Positions 9,430-18,382 of a DNA stretch of 64,000 nt are shown here, piece after piece. Source of the stretch: Pseudomonas fluorescens (GTDB lineage Bacteria; Pseudomonadota; Gammaproteobacteria; Pseudomonadales; Pseudomonadaceae); the NCBI RefSeq assembly GCF_902497895.1, contig NZ_CABVHQ010000021.1, forward strand, positions 25,894 to 89,893. Direction: 5' to 3'. The notes under the pieces were generated by a model. The model did not search any database. It was not told where the DNA came from and was given only the letters and a program-made list of their open reading frames with translations. The number at the start of each line of letters is the position of its first letter. Within the stretch, counting starts at the first letter, position 1. A program made the position numbers and the translations under genes.

Positions 9430-10065
9430 GTGATCATGGGTGGTCTTATCACGCGTATGAGTAGCTTGCCGGTGACGTCAACGCTCTCTAGCGAGGATAG
9501 TTTTGAAGTGAATCGCGCCATCATTGAGTGTGAGGGGCCTAAGCAGATGGTTTATTCCTGGTTCCAACGGCGTAGTCGGTGCTTTGGCTCGCAATCGCAG
9601 GGATGGTGCTTTGGTGAGCAGCTGGGGGACTGGAAAAAACAGTTCGGTTTGCTGAACAAGGTTGTTGATCATGATCCTCAGCATCTTGAAGTCCAGGTAA
9701 AATTGGGGCGCATGCCGCTGGCTGCCGGTCGATTGGACCAGGCTCTTGCCCCGAGTGATACTGATACCATGAAGTTGGATGCTGTTACTCCGTTGTGCAA
9801 CATCGGCATCTTCAGGCTTTGCGAGTGCGGGGATGTTGCCTCAAATCTACGCGAGACTTTAAGAGTGTTCCAGCATATGGGTGAGAATCTTTCCTTGGTT
9901 CTTTTATCGTTTCGCTGGAGCGCCAGACGTGGATCTATAGCGAAGCTTATCCAGGGGGTTATTATGGAAACAAGAGTCCATTGCGAATGGGTCTGCGAGA
10001 CTTTTATTTGCTCGCCAGTGTGTTGCTGGCACCAGGAGAGCTGTCAATGTGATGCGTATGATTGA
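9430..10065 (+). pseudogene. Degraded ORF, possibly a TPR-protein remnant
   Basis: The 211-residue frame is mostly low-quality (many Cys and Trp, no domain). A central part reads HDPQHLEVQVKLGRMPLAAG and GRLDQAL, which resembles helices of TPR repeat proteins. Large TPR lipoproteins (PrsT type) are known partners in PEP-CTERM/EPS loci, so this could be a scar of one. The assignment is weak. The 190 bp between 9239 and 9429 show nothing else recognisable. Confidence 0.3.
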
Positions 10066-10178
10066 AGCTGCGATGCACCGCTGAGGGCTGATCAGTTAAT
10101 AAATAATCCTGTTTTTATTACCTTTTTTGTTGGCTGGCAGGTAAGCGTTTTGGCGTCTCAATTCAATGAGGTCTGATT

Positions 10179-11603
10179 ATGATATTCGAGCCCAGCAGTA
10201 GCCGTTCCATACTCCAGCGACGAAGCAGTACCAGTAACGCTATTCAGGCCGGTCTCGACTTTGTTGCTGTAACAGGCGTCGCGTGGTATTTGATCGATTA
10301 TCATATCGGCTTTATAACGCCGGATTATGTCATCATGCTCCTGTTGCTACTTGGGGCGTTGGCCATCGTGTACGACCATTATGCCATTTACCGAAGCAAT
10401 GTAGGATTTGCCGTCAAAGCCTTTAAACTTTTCAAGGCGTGGTCTGCCACTTTTGGTTTTCTCGTTGTCATGGCCTTTCTTACCAAACAAAGCGAACAGT
10501 ACTCGCGCTTATTGGTGGGGCAGTTATTTGTTGTTGGATATTTCGCTCAGTTGCTTTTGCACCTCGCGATACGCGAAGTGCAGAAGAAATTCTTGACCCA
10601 CCCAGCTCACTTGGAAAACGCTCTTATTATTGGCTCAGGGGGGCTGGCTAACTTCCTTCACAAAAAAATAAGCAATAATCCCTGGCTAGGTGAACGGGTG
10701 GTCGGTTGTGTATTGATTGGGGCGGACGATGATCAGGGCAAGGAGGGCTCAGAAAGCGCGCAGCGTTTGTCGATACTGGGCAATATCTCCGACCTCGATG
10801 AATTAGTTGTGCGACATTCCATTCGTACAGTATATTTCGTTACGCCTCTGGATGGCTCGGAAATCATTAAGGATGTTTACTTAAAACTGCTTGATAAGCA
10901 CATTAGTATTAATTGGGTACCTGACATTTTTTCTCTGCGATTAATCAATCACAGCGTTCGTGAAATTGCCGGTATTCCCGTGCTGACCTTGTCTGAAACT
11001 CCGCTGATGGGGATGCGTCTGTTTCTGAAGAATCTTGAGGACAAGGTCTTGGCCTTTCTCATCTTGCTTTTTGCGGCGCCATTGCTGATGGCTATAGCGA
11101 TTGCCATCAAGATCGATAGCCCTGGGCCGGTGTTCTTTCGACAGAAGCGCATGGGGTGGAGTGGGGGAGTTTTTCGTATCTGGAAGTTCAGAAGCATGGT
11201 CGTCCATCAGCTAGAAGACGGCGTCGTCAAGCAGGCAGAAAAGAATGATCCGCGCAAGACCAGGGTTGGAGCCTTTATTCGGCGAACTAGCCTGGATGAG
11301 CTACCACAGTTGTTCAATGTTTTAATGGGGGAAATGTCCCTGGTGGGGCCGCGCCCGCACGCTATTCAACACGATGCGCAGTACTCGCACGGCATCGCAG
11401 ACTACTTTGCGCGTCACAATATCAAGCCAGGCATCACAGGCCTGGCTCAGGTGCGTGGCTTTCGCGGTGAAACGAGAGATATAGAGCAGATGGCTCAGCG
11501 TGTTGAGTCTGACATTGAGTACATCAACAACTGGTCGCTCTGGCTCGATTTCGTCATTCTGCTGCGAACGCTGCTTGCCTTCACCGGCAAGCGTGCCTAC
11601 TAG
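10179..11603 (+). CDS. wcaJ: Undecaprenyl-phosphate glucose phosphotransferase (WcaJ-type priming enzyme)
   Basis: This 474-residue inner-membrane enzyme starts polysaccharide repeat-unit synthesis by moving a hexose 1-phosphate from UDP-sugar to undecaprenyl phosphate. The N-terminal half has four or five hydrophobic segments and a nucleotide-binding-like middle domain ([14 protein letters not shown]). The C-terminal catalytic domain shows [37 protein letters not shown] and MSLVGPRP, then [12 protein letters not shown] and a terminal [10 protein letters not shown] typical of WcaJ/PssY proteins. It stands alone on the plus strand, oriented away from the acyltransferase fusion. It is the only priming transferase in the window, so it probably serves the 14-36 kb locus. 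A hairpin without a T-run (ggcgatc/gatcgcc) follows at about 11620-11650. Confidence 0.93.
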   Translation: MIFEPSSSRSILQRRSSTSNAIQAGLDFVAVTGVAWYLIDYHIGFITPDYVIMLLLLLGALAIVYDHYAIYRSNVGFAVKAFKLFKAWSATFGFLVVMAFLTKQSEQYSRLLVGQLFVVGYFAQLLLHLAIREVQKKFLTHPAHLENALIIGSGGLANFLHKKISNNPWLGERVVGCVLIGADDDQGKEGSESAQRLSILGNISDLDELVVRHSIRTVYFVTPLDGSEIIKDVYLKLLDKHISINWVPDIFSLRLINHSVREIAGIPVLTLSETPLMGMRLFLKNLEDKVLAFLILLFAAPLLMAIAIAIKIDSPGPVFFRQKRMGWSGGVFRIWKFRSMVVHQLEDGVVKQAEKNDPRKTRVGAFIRRTSLDELPQLFNVLMGEMSLVGPRPHAIQHDAQYSHGIADYFARHNIKPGITGLAQVRGFRGETRDIEQMAQRVESDIEYINNWSLWLDFVILLRTLLAFTGKRAY

Positions 11604-11865
11604 CCAGCCTTTTGAGTGCCGGGGCGATCTCAAGCTCCGAGGGATCGCCTACAGTTGTTCAGCCTGTTCGGGCTGACCAAGCTAGTGTTGGTCAAGCGGG
11701 ATTTGCACGCGTGGCGGGGTAAATCTGCCTGTAATATGGAATTGCCCGGTTAATCGGTTAAAGAGGCTGAAACCAGCTTGGGAAAAGCAAAATAAGGTCG
11801 TCGGACTGATGGCATTGGCTTGAAGGTGGTGCACCGCGCGAACCGGTGAAGTGTTCAGCGCCTCT

Positions 11866-12190
11866 CTATAACGGAAATAGATCTAGAGTACGCGCAACTT
11901 CATCGGGGTCGATACTAAAACCATCTCCCTCTTGGGTACCGACCACAAACCCAAAATGTTGGTGATCGCGATCCGTTAGATATTTGAAAAAACAGAGGAA
12001 ACGATTAGGAGGCTGCAAAATCAGCAGCGAACCACTTGACTGAAGTACATTAACACCATGTATGAGACGACTCCCCTCAATCCCCCCCACGGTTCTTGCC
12101 CCAGCGCAGGTCGCCACGATGGTCGGAACATCAGTTGTCGCAGGATCGAGAATGTGAAAACCTGGAAACAAGTGGTTATACAGAAATACC
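11866..12190 (-). pseudogene. C-terminal fragment of a GT61 glycosyltransferase (decayed copy)
   Basis: The frame reads FHILDP, TDVPTIVATCAGARTV, GSRLIHGVNVLQ, LQPPNRF, KYLTDRD, FGFVVGT and RTLDLFP. This matches, nearly residue for residue, the last 100 positions of the intact gene at 38052-39170. The sequence upstream (12190-12240) no longer encodes the remaining two thirds. It lies downstream of a homologue of the acyltransferase that also precedes the intact copy. It is thus the remnant half of a duplicated two-gene cassette. Confidence 0.85.
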
Positions 12191-12239
12191 GTTCATGGCT
12201 AAACACGTAAAACTGTATTTTTTCAAATTAGAAACCTAT

Positions 12240-13382
12240 TCAGTTGGATGGGATACTTTCCATGATGGGGGGCGACTTCAGATGAGCATAGCGGCTACGT
12301 AAGGTTTCGAGAAGCATCTCTCCAGGCTTTTTGGCACAATGGAGATATATTTTGAATAGTCCACCAAAACCCATTTCACGGTATCGACTCGCGACTTCCT
12401 CATCACTCGGCCCGTCCGGCAGCCCAAGATGAAGTGTCAAATTTTTGCCTTCAACAGCAAATAGAGGTGTCTCCCAAAGAAATTGAGCGGCGCCCACTTT
12501 AGGCAGTCGAACAAACATATAACCGTGGTTACCCAGCGTATCAACATCACCTCCGCGTCTTCTTTTCCACTCAAGAAGTCCATCGTCCGGGCGTGCCAGA
12601 CAAGACCCGATATCATAATAGTCAAAACCATTTTCTATCGCCCACTCAAGTGCCATGAAGGTGGTGATTGAGTTGATTTCGCGTAGCCTTTTAGTATCTG
12701 AAAACACAGCTTCAGGATAGCCGAAACGGATTGTGCTCCAGTAGCGCTTTCCTGCACGGGTAATTACGCACCCAAGATGGCATGCCACAACCTCGCCCTC
12801 CAACAGTACTAGATCGAGTCGACCGGAAATTTTTGCCACCCTTTGAACCTCATGCAATTCAATTTGAGAGGCGGCTGTGCCATGCCTTGCTGTGGCATAA
12901 GGTTGAAGCATTTCTCGATCTGCACTTTCAATCTCGTCATCACTCAGCGCCTGTTTCATACGGTAGCGTAGTCGGTTCTTGCGTAGATTCCGACGTAACT
13001 CGGTATTGTATTTCGCTGTGATCTCATCGATTGATCTACTCAGCGGCACGATAGCACTTAGACACTGAGGCACATACAATGCACCCAGGGTTGGCATTTC
13101 ACTGACAAATACCGTCCGGCTTGGTTTATCCAGTTCCAATTTGCTGTCAGCCACTTGAAATTCCGCACCCATGATAACCTTCACCAATTCCCGCTGTGCT
13201 TTCCTGCCGACATAGAGGATGTCGTAAGGACTATCTTTGCGCAGTCTGAATCTGGCGATTTCCCAGCGCCAAAAACACGCTCGTCCAAATATGTCTCGTA
13301 GCCAAGCGGCAGCTTTTCTTAGCTCAAATCGTATTGAAGGAGATATGAGTTTACGAATCAGTGTTGCTACAGATTCTTTCAT
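12240..13382 (-). CDS. FemAB/GNAT-like N-acyltransferase, paralogue 1
   Basis: This 380-residue soluble protein resembles the GNAT-fold FemAB/BioF2-like acyltransferases, which move acyl or aminoacyl groups to amines. The motif ELRRNLRKNRLRYRM and the late GFDYYDIGSCLARPDDGLL (about residues 255-275) fit that family's pattern. It is closely similar over its whole length to the protein at 39243-40397, differing mainly near residues 70-95. The start at 13382 matches that paralogue (MKE). Its downstream partner, the GT61 gene, survives only as a fragment. An acceptor on the exopolysaccharide precursor is inferred; the true substrate is unknown. Confidence 0.72.
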   Translation of the reverse strand: MKESVATLIRKLISPSIRFELRKAAAWLRDIFGRACFWRWEIARFRLRKDSPYDILYVGRKAQRELVKVIMGAEFQVADSKLELDKPSRTVFVSEMPTLGALYVPQCLSAIVPLSRSIDEITAKYNTELRRNLRKNRLRYRMKQALSDDEIESADREMLQPYATARHGTAASQIELHEVQRVAKISGRLDLVLLEGEVVACHLGCVITRAGKRYWSTIRFGYPEAVFSDTKRLREINSITTFMALEWAIENGFDYYDIGSCLARPDDGLLEWKRRRGGDVDTLGNHGYMFVRLPKVGAAQFLWETPLFAVEGKNLTLHLGLPDGPSDEEVASRYREMGFGGLFKIYLHCAKKPGEMLLETLRSRYAHLKSPPIMESIPSN

Positions 13383-13677
13383 TTGTTTATTAGCCAGGGA
13401 GAGGTTATTTGAGATTGCAAATCAACGAAATAAATGCACGCAGTTGAAGTTCGATAGCCAAGCACGTTTTTCAAGGGCTGTAGCAAGCCATAGTTCGCGC
13501 ACATATATAGTCCCCCATTTTGAATTCACATTAAACGTTCTTTCTTGCGAAAAATTCGCAATCCTCTCCATAGAATCAAGATTGCTTGGCAACATCCAGT
13601 AACGCGCCCTTCACCCAGATCGAGTAAAGATGCTACTTCGGCGTTTTGCAAGGTAGTTGCCGCATCAGCCGTGTTTT

Positions 13678-13850
13678 TTATGCCCTCATTTTCAGCGCCG
13701 GTTGCTCCCTCTCCGGGTTGAGTTTGACGGCATCGATGGGGTGCCAATTCCGGATCGCGTCTAACCAGCGATGCGAGTGTTCAATATGAGCTTGCTGGTA
13801 CAACGCATGATGCTTGGTCAGCACCTCTTGATTCTCGCCGCGATGTCGCT
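13678..13850 (-). pseudogene. Transposase C-terminal remnant (IS3/rve type)
   Basis: A minus-strand frame contains HHALYQQAHIEHSHRW and IRNWHPIDAVKLNPERE. This looks like the C-terminal tail of rve-type transposases (YQQAR...RW...TRNWQP...V.LNPER). No integrase core or terminal repeats are visible, so it is a scar. The family assignment is from memory. Confidence 0.45.
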
Positions 13851-13859
13851 GCGCCAGGG

Positions 13860-14410
13860 TTACGAAGCGGCTATGGCGGTAGCAGCTGCCTTGAAAGACA
13901 TGACGGACACCTGATCGCGGCCCAAAGAACACAAAATGGGGTGAGTTTTACTCGGACTCGATGCAATCGAGGCAAACGTGAGCAGATTGCAGCGTTGGGT
14001 AGGCCGCGGCTGTAGCCCTGAATCCTCACTGTGCATTCTTCGAGTGCTGGCCAGGCGCTGATAGACCCCGACGGGGCTATCCCTCTCGATCCGCCCGCAT
14101 GCCGTTTCACGCTGAGCGGAAAGGCCAAAGGCGATGCGGGCTTATGGTGCCCCTGATCCTTGAGGCCGTCCTGTTGCGGGCTAATGCCGCCAAATCCTGA
14201 AGCTATTTCCGGCGGATAGAGTCCACTTGATTTATGACTGACTTGTTTATTGTGACGTTATTTTGACGGATCTGACCTGATTTTCTATTTTTATCTATGG
14301 CGATGACGGACTATTGACGTAATAGCCATGTGCCTACTATGCTCACTTTAACCTGATAAAAATTCTTTCATCCAACAAAAGAATATTCCTCTGTGCAGGG
14401 AGCGGTGTTT
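13860..14410. other. Intergenic, decayed, leading to a promoter region
   Basis: There is no credible gene between the transposase scar and the PEP-CTERM-like gene. The last 200 bases are AT-rich (from about 14200) and contain repeated TGAC blocks (tgacttg, tgacgtt, tgacgga, tgacct, tgacgg, tgacgt) at about 14233-14316. These could hold the promoter and regulator sites of the gene at 14411, but I cannot assign a -35/-10 with confidence. Confidence 0.4.
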
Positions 14411-14899
14411 ATGCATAAGACACGTTTCATTAAATCCACTTTGTTGTTAATACTCCTGAATGGTGCGTCTGCTTTTAGTGCTCAGGCGGCCAGTTTGGCC
14501 TATGACTCTAGTTGCATGAGCAACTCTGGCAAAAAGTCAGGGGCTCAACTCGGCATGCTGATAGAAGAGCACGCGGGTGGCGCGCTGTTTACTTTAAAAA
14601 ACAGCCTTGGCGTGCCTTTGTCGATCAGCGATATCTACTTCGATTCCGATGATGGCCAACCTGCCCTATTTAGCAGTATTGCTTATCATTCTGACTCGGG
14701 GGTGGGTGTTTCCTTCGACAGCCAAGCTGCACTGGCAAATCTTCCAGGTGTTGGACCGCATGTCCAAGGTATAGGCCTGGCTGGGACAGCCGATTCTTAT
14801 ATCAAGCAACAGAGTGCTGTACCGCTTCCTGCGGCAGCATGGTTATTTTCTTCCGCGTTGTTTGGTTTTATTGTGTTCGCCAATCGACGGAAAGTGTAG
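14411..14899 (+). CDS. Small secreted protein with PEP-CTERM-like C-terminal sorting tail
   Basis: This 162-residue protein has a Sec signal peptide (KTRFIKSTLLLILL...AFSAQA, about residues 4-30). A Ser/Gly/Asp-rich middle follows, then a C-terminal tail VPLPAAAWLFSSALFGF followed by NRRKV. That tail fits the PEP-CTERM pattern (VPLPAAAWLF, hydrophobic helix, basic end) recognised by exosortases. Such proteins are typically made beside exopolysaccharide loci and depend on an exosortase, but none is present in this window. ATG 14411 is preferred over the upstream GTG 14393 because GGGAG lies 7-12 bases before it and the signal peptide then begins normally. The function of the mature part is unknown. 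Confidence 0.8.
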   Translation: MHKTRFIKSTLLLILLNGASAFSAQAASLAYDSSCMSNSGKKSGAQLGMLIEEHAGGALFTLKNSLGVPLSISDIYFDSDDGQPALFSSIAYHSDSGVGVSFDSQAALANLPGVGPHVQGIGLAGTADSYIKQQSAVPLPAAAWLFSSALFGFIVFANRRKV

Positions 14900-15017
14900 G
14901 TGGTGATTTCGTACAGCACCTCCTTCATGGTCGGATCGCTGCATACTCGGTGTCGGCGAAGGTCATCTGCTTCATGGGAAACTCGTGCAACGGGATCGCT
15001 GTATTTCACCAGTTTCC

Positions 15018-15758
15018 CTAAACAGGCGCATCTCTGCAGATCAGCATGCGCAACAAGAACATTGGATTACCAACCACATAGCGACTGAATAATCGCTTTG
15101 GCTCACTCATCAACCTGAATACCCACTCACAACCGAGACGACGCACCCATTGCGGAGCCCGAGTAACCTTGCCGCCGAGAAAATCCAGGATCGCCCCGCC
15201 GCACACTATCAGACAGGGCACGCCGCTGGCAGCCAGCCTGGCAGCAACGGCTTCTTGCTTGGGCATGCCCATGCCCAGCACAACCAATTCTGGCTGCAGT
15301 TGCCGGGCAAGGTTTATGTAGGCATCCACCTCAGCAAAACCATGGTGAGCAGAAACTACATTTACCGCAAATAGCGCTTCGCTACGCTGCACCGCATTCG
15401 CTAGAAAGGGCTCTTCAGTACCCCAGAAAGCCACGCGCCGGCCCTTGAACGCGGCCAATAATTTTGGGATAAAATCCGTGCCATTCATATTTAGACCCGG
15501 CACTAAGCCGAACCGGCGAAACAGGATGGCCATGCCGGAACCATCCCGTAATAACACGTCGGCAGCCGACAGCGAGTTATAGTAATCGGCGTTGCCCGCC
15601 ACCAGGTTCATGGCATGGGCATTGACGAATCCAAGCACTGTCGCCGTCTCAGGCTTGGATAAAGCATCAATCAATCCTTGTTCATCACCGAGATCACTGA
15701 CCACCCTGAGTTTCTGGATAATCGTTTGCCAGTTGTGCTGCCAAGTAAAAGCGCGCAT
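15018..15758 (-). CDS. WecG/TagA/CpsF family glycosyltransferase (GT26)
   Basis: This 246-residue cytoplasmic or membrane-peripheral glycosyltransferase adds a sugar to a lipid-linked intermediate. Family marks are NAHAMNLVAG (about residues 45-54), LLRDGSGMAILFRRFG, NGTDFIPKLL, VLGMGMPKQE and the GGAILDFLGGKVTRAPQW block. Its start overlaps the stop of the upstream GT2 gene by one base, so it is the last gene of a tightly packed minus-strand glycosyltransferase operon. Confidence 0.92.
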   Translation of the reverse strand: MRAFTWQHNWQTIIQKLRVVSDLGDEQGLIDALSKPETATVLGFVNAHAMNLVAGNADYYNSLSAADVLLRDGSGMAILFRRFGLVPGLNMNGTDFIPKLLAAFKGRRVAFWGTEEPFLANAVQRSEALFAVNVVSAHHGFAEVDAYINLARQLQPELVVLGMGMPKQEAVAARLAASGVPCLIVCGGAILDFLGGKVTRAPQWVRRLGCEWVFRLMSEPKRLFSRYVVGNPMFLLRMLICRDAPV

Positions 15759-16945
15759 TAGCTGTCATCTCGCTTCGAACGCACCCACTCAACCTGGCGC
15801 TTAAGCAAAAAGCCTAGATACAGGGGTATTTTCTTCACCGCGTAGAACGGCGCATATAACAAGGCTGAAAAAGAGATCATCCCGCGACCAAATTGACTCC
15901 ACGCCAGCAAGACAGTCACATTCAATATTACCACCCCGGCAGAAGCGATCAATGCTGGAGCCAAAGCTGCGCACAGCATAAATACCAACCATGACAGACT
16001 AAAAACAGCCCCTAACGCTAAAGCCAATAAGGCCAACGGAGGGACCAATAAATCCAGCGTCATAGCCAGGAGGTTCCAGTTACGCCGGCCAATCGACTCT
16101 GCAAACAACTTTGGCGCATCACCAAGGATGACCCCTAGATGACCATGTTCCCAGCGCGTACGCTGGGTGCTCAAGCCTTCATCACTGCGCGGAAAATAGC
16201 TGGTCACCAGAGCATCAGGGCAAAACAAAGGCGGTTTGCCGTTGCGGCAGAAATCGAAGCCCATCTTCAAATCTTCGACGATGTGGCCACTGGCTAAATC
16301 GATCAAAGCCAGATCCCGCCAGGCGAAAGCCATTCCCGTGCCCATTAACTGACAGGGCAAACCAAGCCGAGCCCAACCTCGCGGCCGAACCAGATTCTTC
16401 AGACACCATGCAAACTCAGCAAGCCTCACTTTCAGCCCGGCACCTGCTGGAGCACGCATTAAATTAAGTGCTTGCGTTGGCCGCCCTGAGTCGATGCAAC
16501 ACATTGCCAAACGCTCAATAGAGCCCTCACCCACCTGGCAATCGGCATCGACAATGATCATGACGTCCGGCGCAACGCCCGCCAGATGACGCACCCCAAA
16601 GTCCAGCGCATAACCCTTGCCACCCTGCTGATTATTGCTGCGTTCCACCACCTCGGCGCCCGCCGTGCGGGCCAGCGCGGCCGTGTCGTCAGAACAGTTG
16701 TCCGCCACCACCAACAGGCGATCGCCCTCTAGCAGCTGCGGCCGAATGCTATTTAGCGTCGCGATTATGATCGAGGATTCATTGTGTGCCGGCACCAACA
16801 CCGCGACCCGCGGACGTAATCCTTGCGCCGACGGGAGTGACCTCGCAGGCAGGCAGGCCAGCAGCACCTGCACAAACAGCACCAACACCGGCAAGCAGAT
16901 GAGTACCAGGAGTGCGCTGAGCAGCCAATTAAGTAACGTGATCAT
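15758..16945 (-). CDS. Membrane glycosyltransferase family 2
   Basis: This 395-residue protein has an N-terminal membrane helix (about residues 4-33), a GT2 catalytic domain and three C-terminal hydrophobic segments. The catalytic marks are VLVPAHNES, VVADNCSDDTA, the DXD-type VDADCQ, GHIVEDLKMGFD and the QRTRWEHGH motif of processive-type GT2 enzymes. It therefore probably works on lipid-linked sugars at the inner membrane. It overlaps the upstream GT4 gene by four bases (ATGA) and the downstream GT26 gene by one, showing translational coupling. Confidence 0.9.
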   Translation of the reverse strand: MITLLNWLLSALLVLICLPVLVLFVQVLLACLPARSLPSAQGLRPRVAVLVPAHNESSIIIATLNSIRPQLLEGDRLLVVADNCSDDTAALARTAGAEVVERSNNQQGGKGYALDFGVRHLAGVAPDVMIIVDADCQVGEGSIERLAMCCIDSGRPTQALNLMRAPAGAGLKVRLAEFAWCLKNLVRPRGWARLGLPCQLMGTGMAFAWRDLALIDLASGHIVEDLKMGFDFCRNGKPPLFCPDALVTSYFPRSDEGLSTQRTRWEHGHLGVILGDAPKLFAESIGRRNWNLLAMTLDLLVPPLALLALALGAVFSLSWLVFMLCAALAPALIASAGVVILNVTVLLAWSQFGRGMISFSALLYAPFYAVKKIPLYLGFLLKRQVEWVRSKRDDS

Positions 16946-18144
16946 GCTTGCGCCCTAAATAAGTTAGCCAACTTGGCCGCTTCGGTATCGATATCGTGTC
17001 GCTCCAGCACTCGCTGATAAGCCGCCTCGCCCATCCGCTGCAAAACCTCGGCAGGTTGCGCGAGGCAGTCCGCCAGCGCCGCCGCCAACTCATCCACCGC
17101 TCCAGCGGGGAACAACCAACCGTTCTCACCCTGACGCACTAACTCGGGAATGCCCGCCACACAGGTCGTCAGCACTGGCCGACGCAAGGCCATGGCTTCC
17201 ATGATTACCACCGGCAAGCCCTCGGCGAAGCTCGGCAACACCAGGGCGCGCGCCGCAAGAATTTCCACCCGCACCTGCTCGCTGCTAATCCAGCCGGTAA
17301 TTCGTACCCGCGCCTGCAAGCCATGCAGGGCAATCAGGGCTTCGATTTCCGCACGCATTTCCCCATCGCCGGCCAGCACTATCTCGAACGCCACGGCTTG
17401 CGCTGCCAGGATGCGGGCAGCCTCAAGCAACAACAGTTGGCCCTTTTGCTCACACAAGCGACCCACGCAAACCAACCGCGGCACGGACGGCACGGCAACT
17501 GCCGGCACATCGTGAAACGCCAGCTCCAGGCCGCAATGCACCACCTTTACCTTTGCCCAGTGCGCATGCGCCACCCAGCGAAACAGCTGGCTGCGCCCAT
17601 AAGAGCTGATAGCCGCGACAAAAGCCGCACGCCGGACTTTCTCGCCCAAATGAATAAACTGCGGTTTGTCGAATTCTTCCGGGCCATGCACGGTAAAACT
17701 GTACGTTGGCCCGCCGAGTGCGTTGGCCAGCATCACCACCTCGGTTGAGTTAGTGCCGAAATGCGCATGCACATGCTCGGCGCCGAACGCCTGCAACCAA
17801 GGCAGCAAGCGGCACGCCTCGGACAAATAGATCAAATGGTACGGCCACGGGCGATCGGCACGCAGGCCCATGCGCAGCGCCAGCCGCAGCGCCGAAAAAA
17901 AGCGTCGCGGCTGGGCGCGCAGCACCTGTAGCACAGGCACTAACAGCCCTTTGACTCCGCCCTGCAACACATAACAGGTTTTATTGCGTTCGGACACGTC
18001 CTCGGCATCCACCAACTCAGCGTCCCAGCCACGCAGAGCAATGCGCTGCACCGCAAAGCCCTGACGCTCTAACGCCAAAATCTCGCGACGAATGAAGCTA
18101 TGGCTGACCTTGGGGTATTGATTGATGAAATAAGCGATACGCAT
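16942..18144 (-). CDS. Glycosyltransferase family 4 (WcaL-like)
   Basis: This 400-residue GT-B enzyme begins MRIAYFINQYPKVSHSFIRRE, like colanic-acid WcaL proteins. The C-terminal donor site shows VCVGRLCEQKGQ and the EX7E element PSFAEGLPVVIMEAMA. The N-terminal half has FTVHGPEEFDKPQF, typical of this subgroup. It probably adds one hexose to the lipid-linked repeat unit. It lies in the minus-strand glycosyltransferase cluster, coupled to the next GT2 gene by a 4-bp overlap. The sugar specificity cannot be read. Confidence 0.92.
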   Translation of the reverse strand: MRIAYFINQYPKVSHSFIRREILALERQGFAVQRIALRGWDAELVDAEDVSERNKTCYVLQGGVKGLLVPVLQVLRAQPRRFFSALRLALRMGLRADRPWPYHLIYLSEACRLLPWLQAFGAEHVHAHFGTNSTEVVMLANALGGPTYSFTVHGPEEFDKPQFIHLGEKVRRAAFVAAISSYGRSQLFRWVAHAHWAKVKVVHCGLELAFHDVPAVAVPSVPRLVCVGRLCEQKGQLLLLEAARILAAQAVAFEIVLAGDGEMRAEIEALIALHGLQARVRITGWISSEQVRVEILAARALVLPSFAEGLPVVIMEAMALRRPVLTTCVAGIPELVRQGENGWLFPAGAVDELAAALADCLAQPAEVLQRMGEAAYQRVLERHDIDTEAAKLANLFRAQA

Positions 18145-18178
18145 AGGAACCAGGCTTAGATGTCGTTGCGGTGAATTA

Positions 18179-18382
18179 TTACTGTAGGTACTCCCACAGC
18201 AGTGCAGTTATCAGGAGCGTCAACAAGCACCACGGCGTTTGCTCCGCCCCGACCTCACTATAGACCAAACCAAATGCCTTGCAGACTCGCAACCTCTCAG
18301 AAGGCCAAATAAAAAACGGTACGAAAGGCATACTCTCTCTATAATCAAATATCGACCTGATGAGTGCTTGTATTCGCTGCAT
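18179..18382 (-). CDS. Possible small membrane protein
   Basis: This is a 67-residue frame whose ATG lies inside the last 38 bases of the VirK/YbjX gene. A good ribosome-binding site (AAGAGG, 5-6 bases upstream) and one C-terminal hydrophobic stretch (WCLLTLLITALLW) favour translation. No family is recognised. It fills the gap before the GT4 gene. It could be chance, since overlapping frames of this size are common. Confidence 0.35.
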   Translation of the reverse strand: MQRIQALIRSIFDYRESMPFVPFFIWPSERLRVCKAFGLVYSEVGAEQTPWCLLTLLITALLWEYLQ

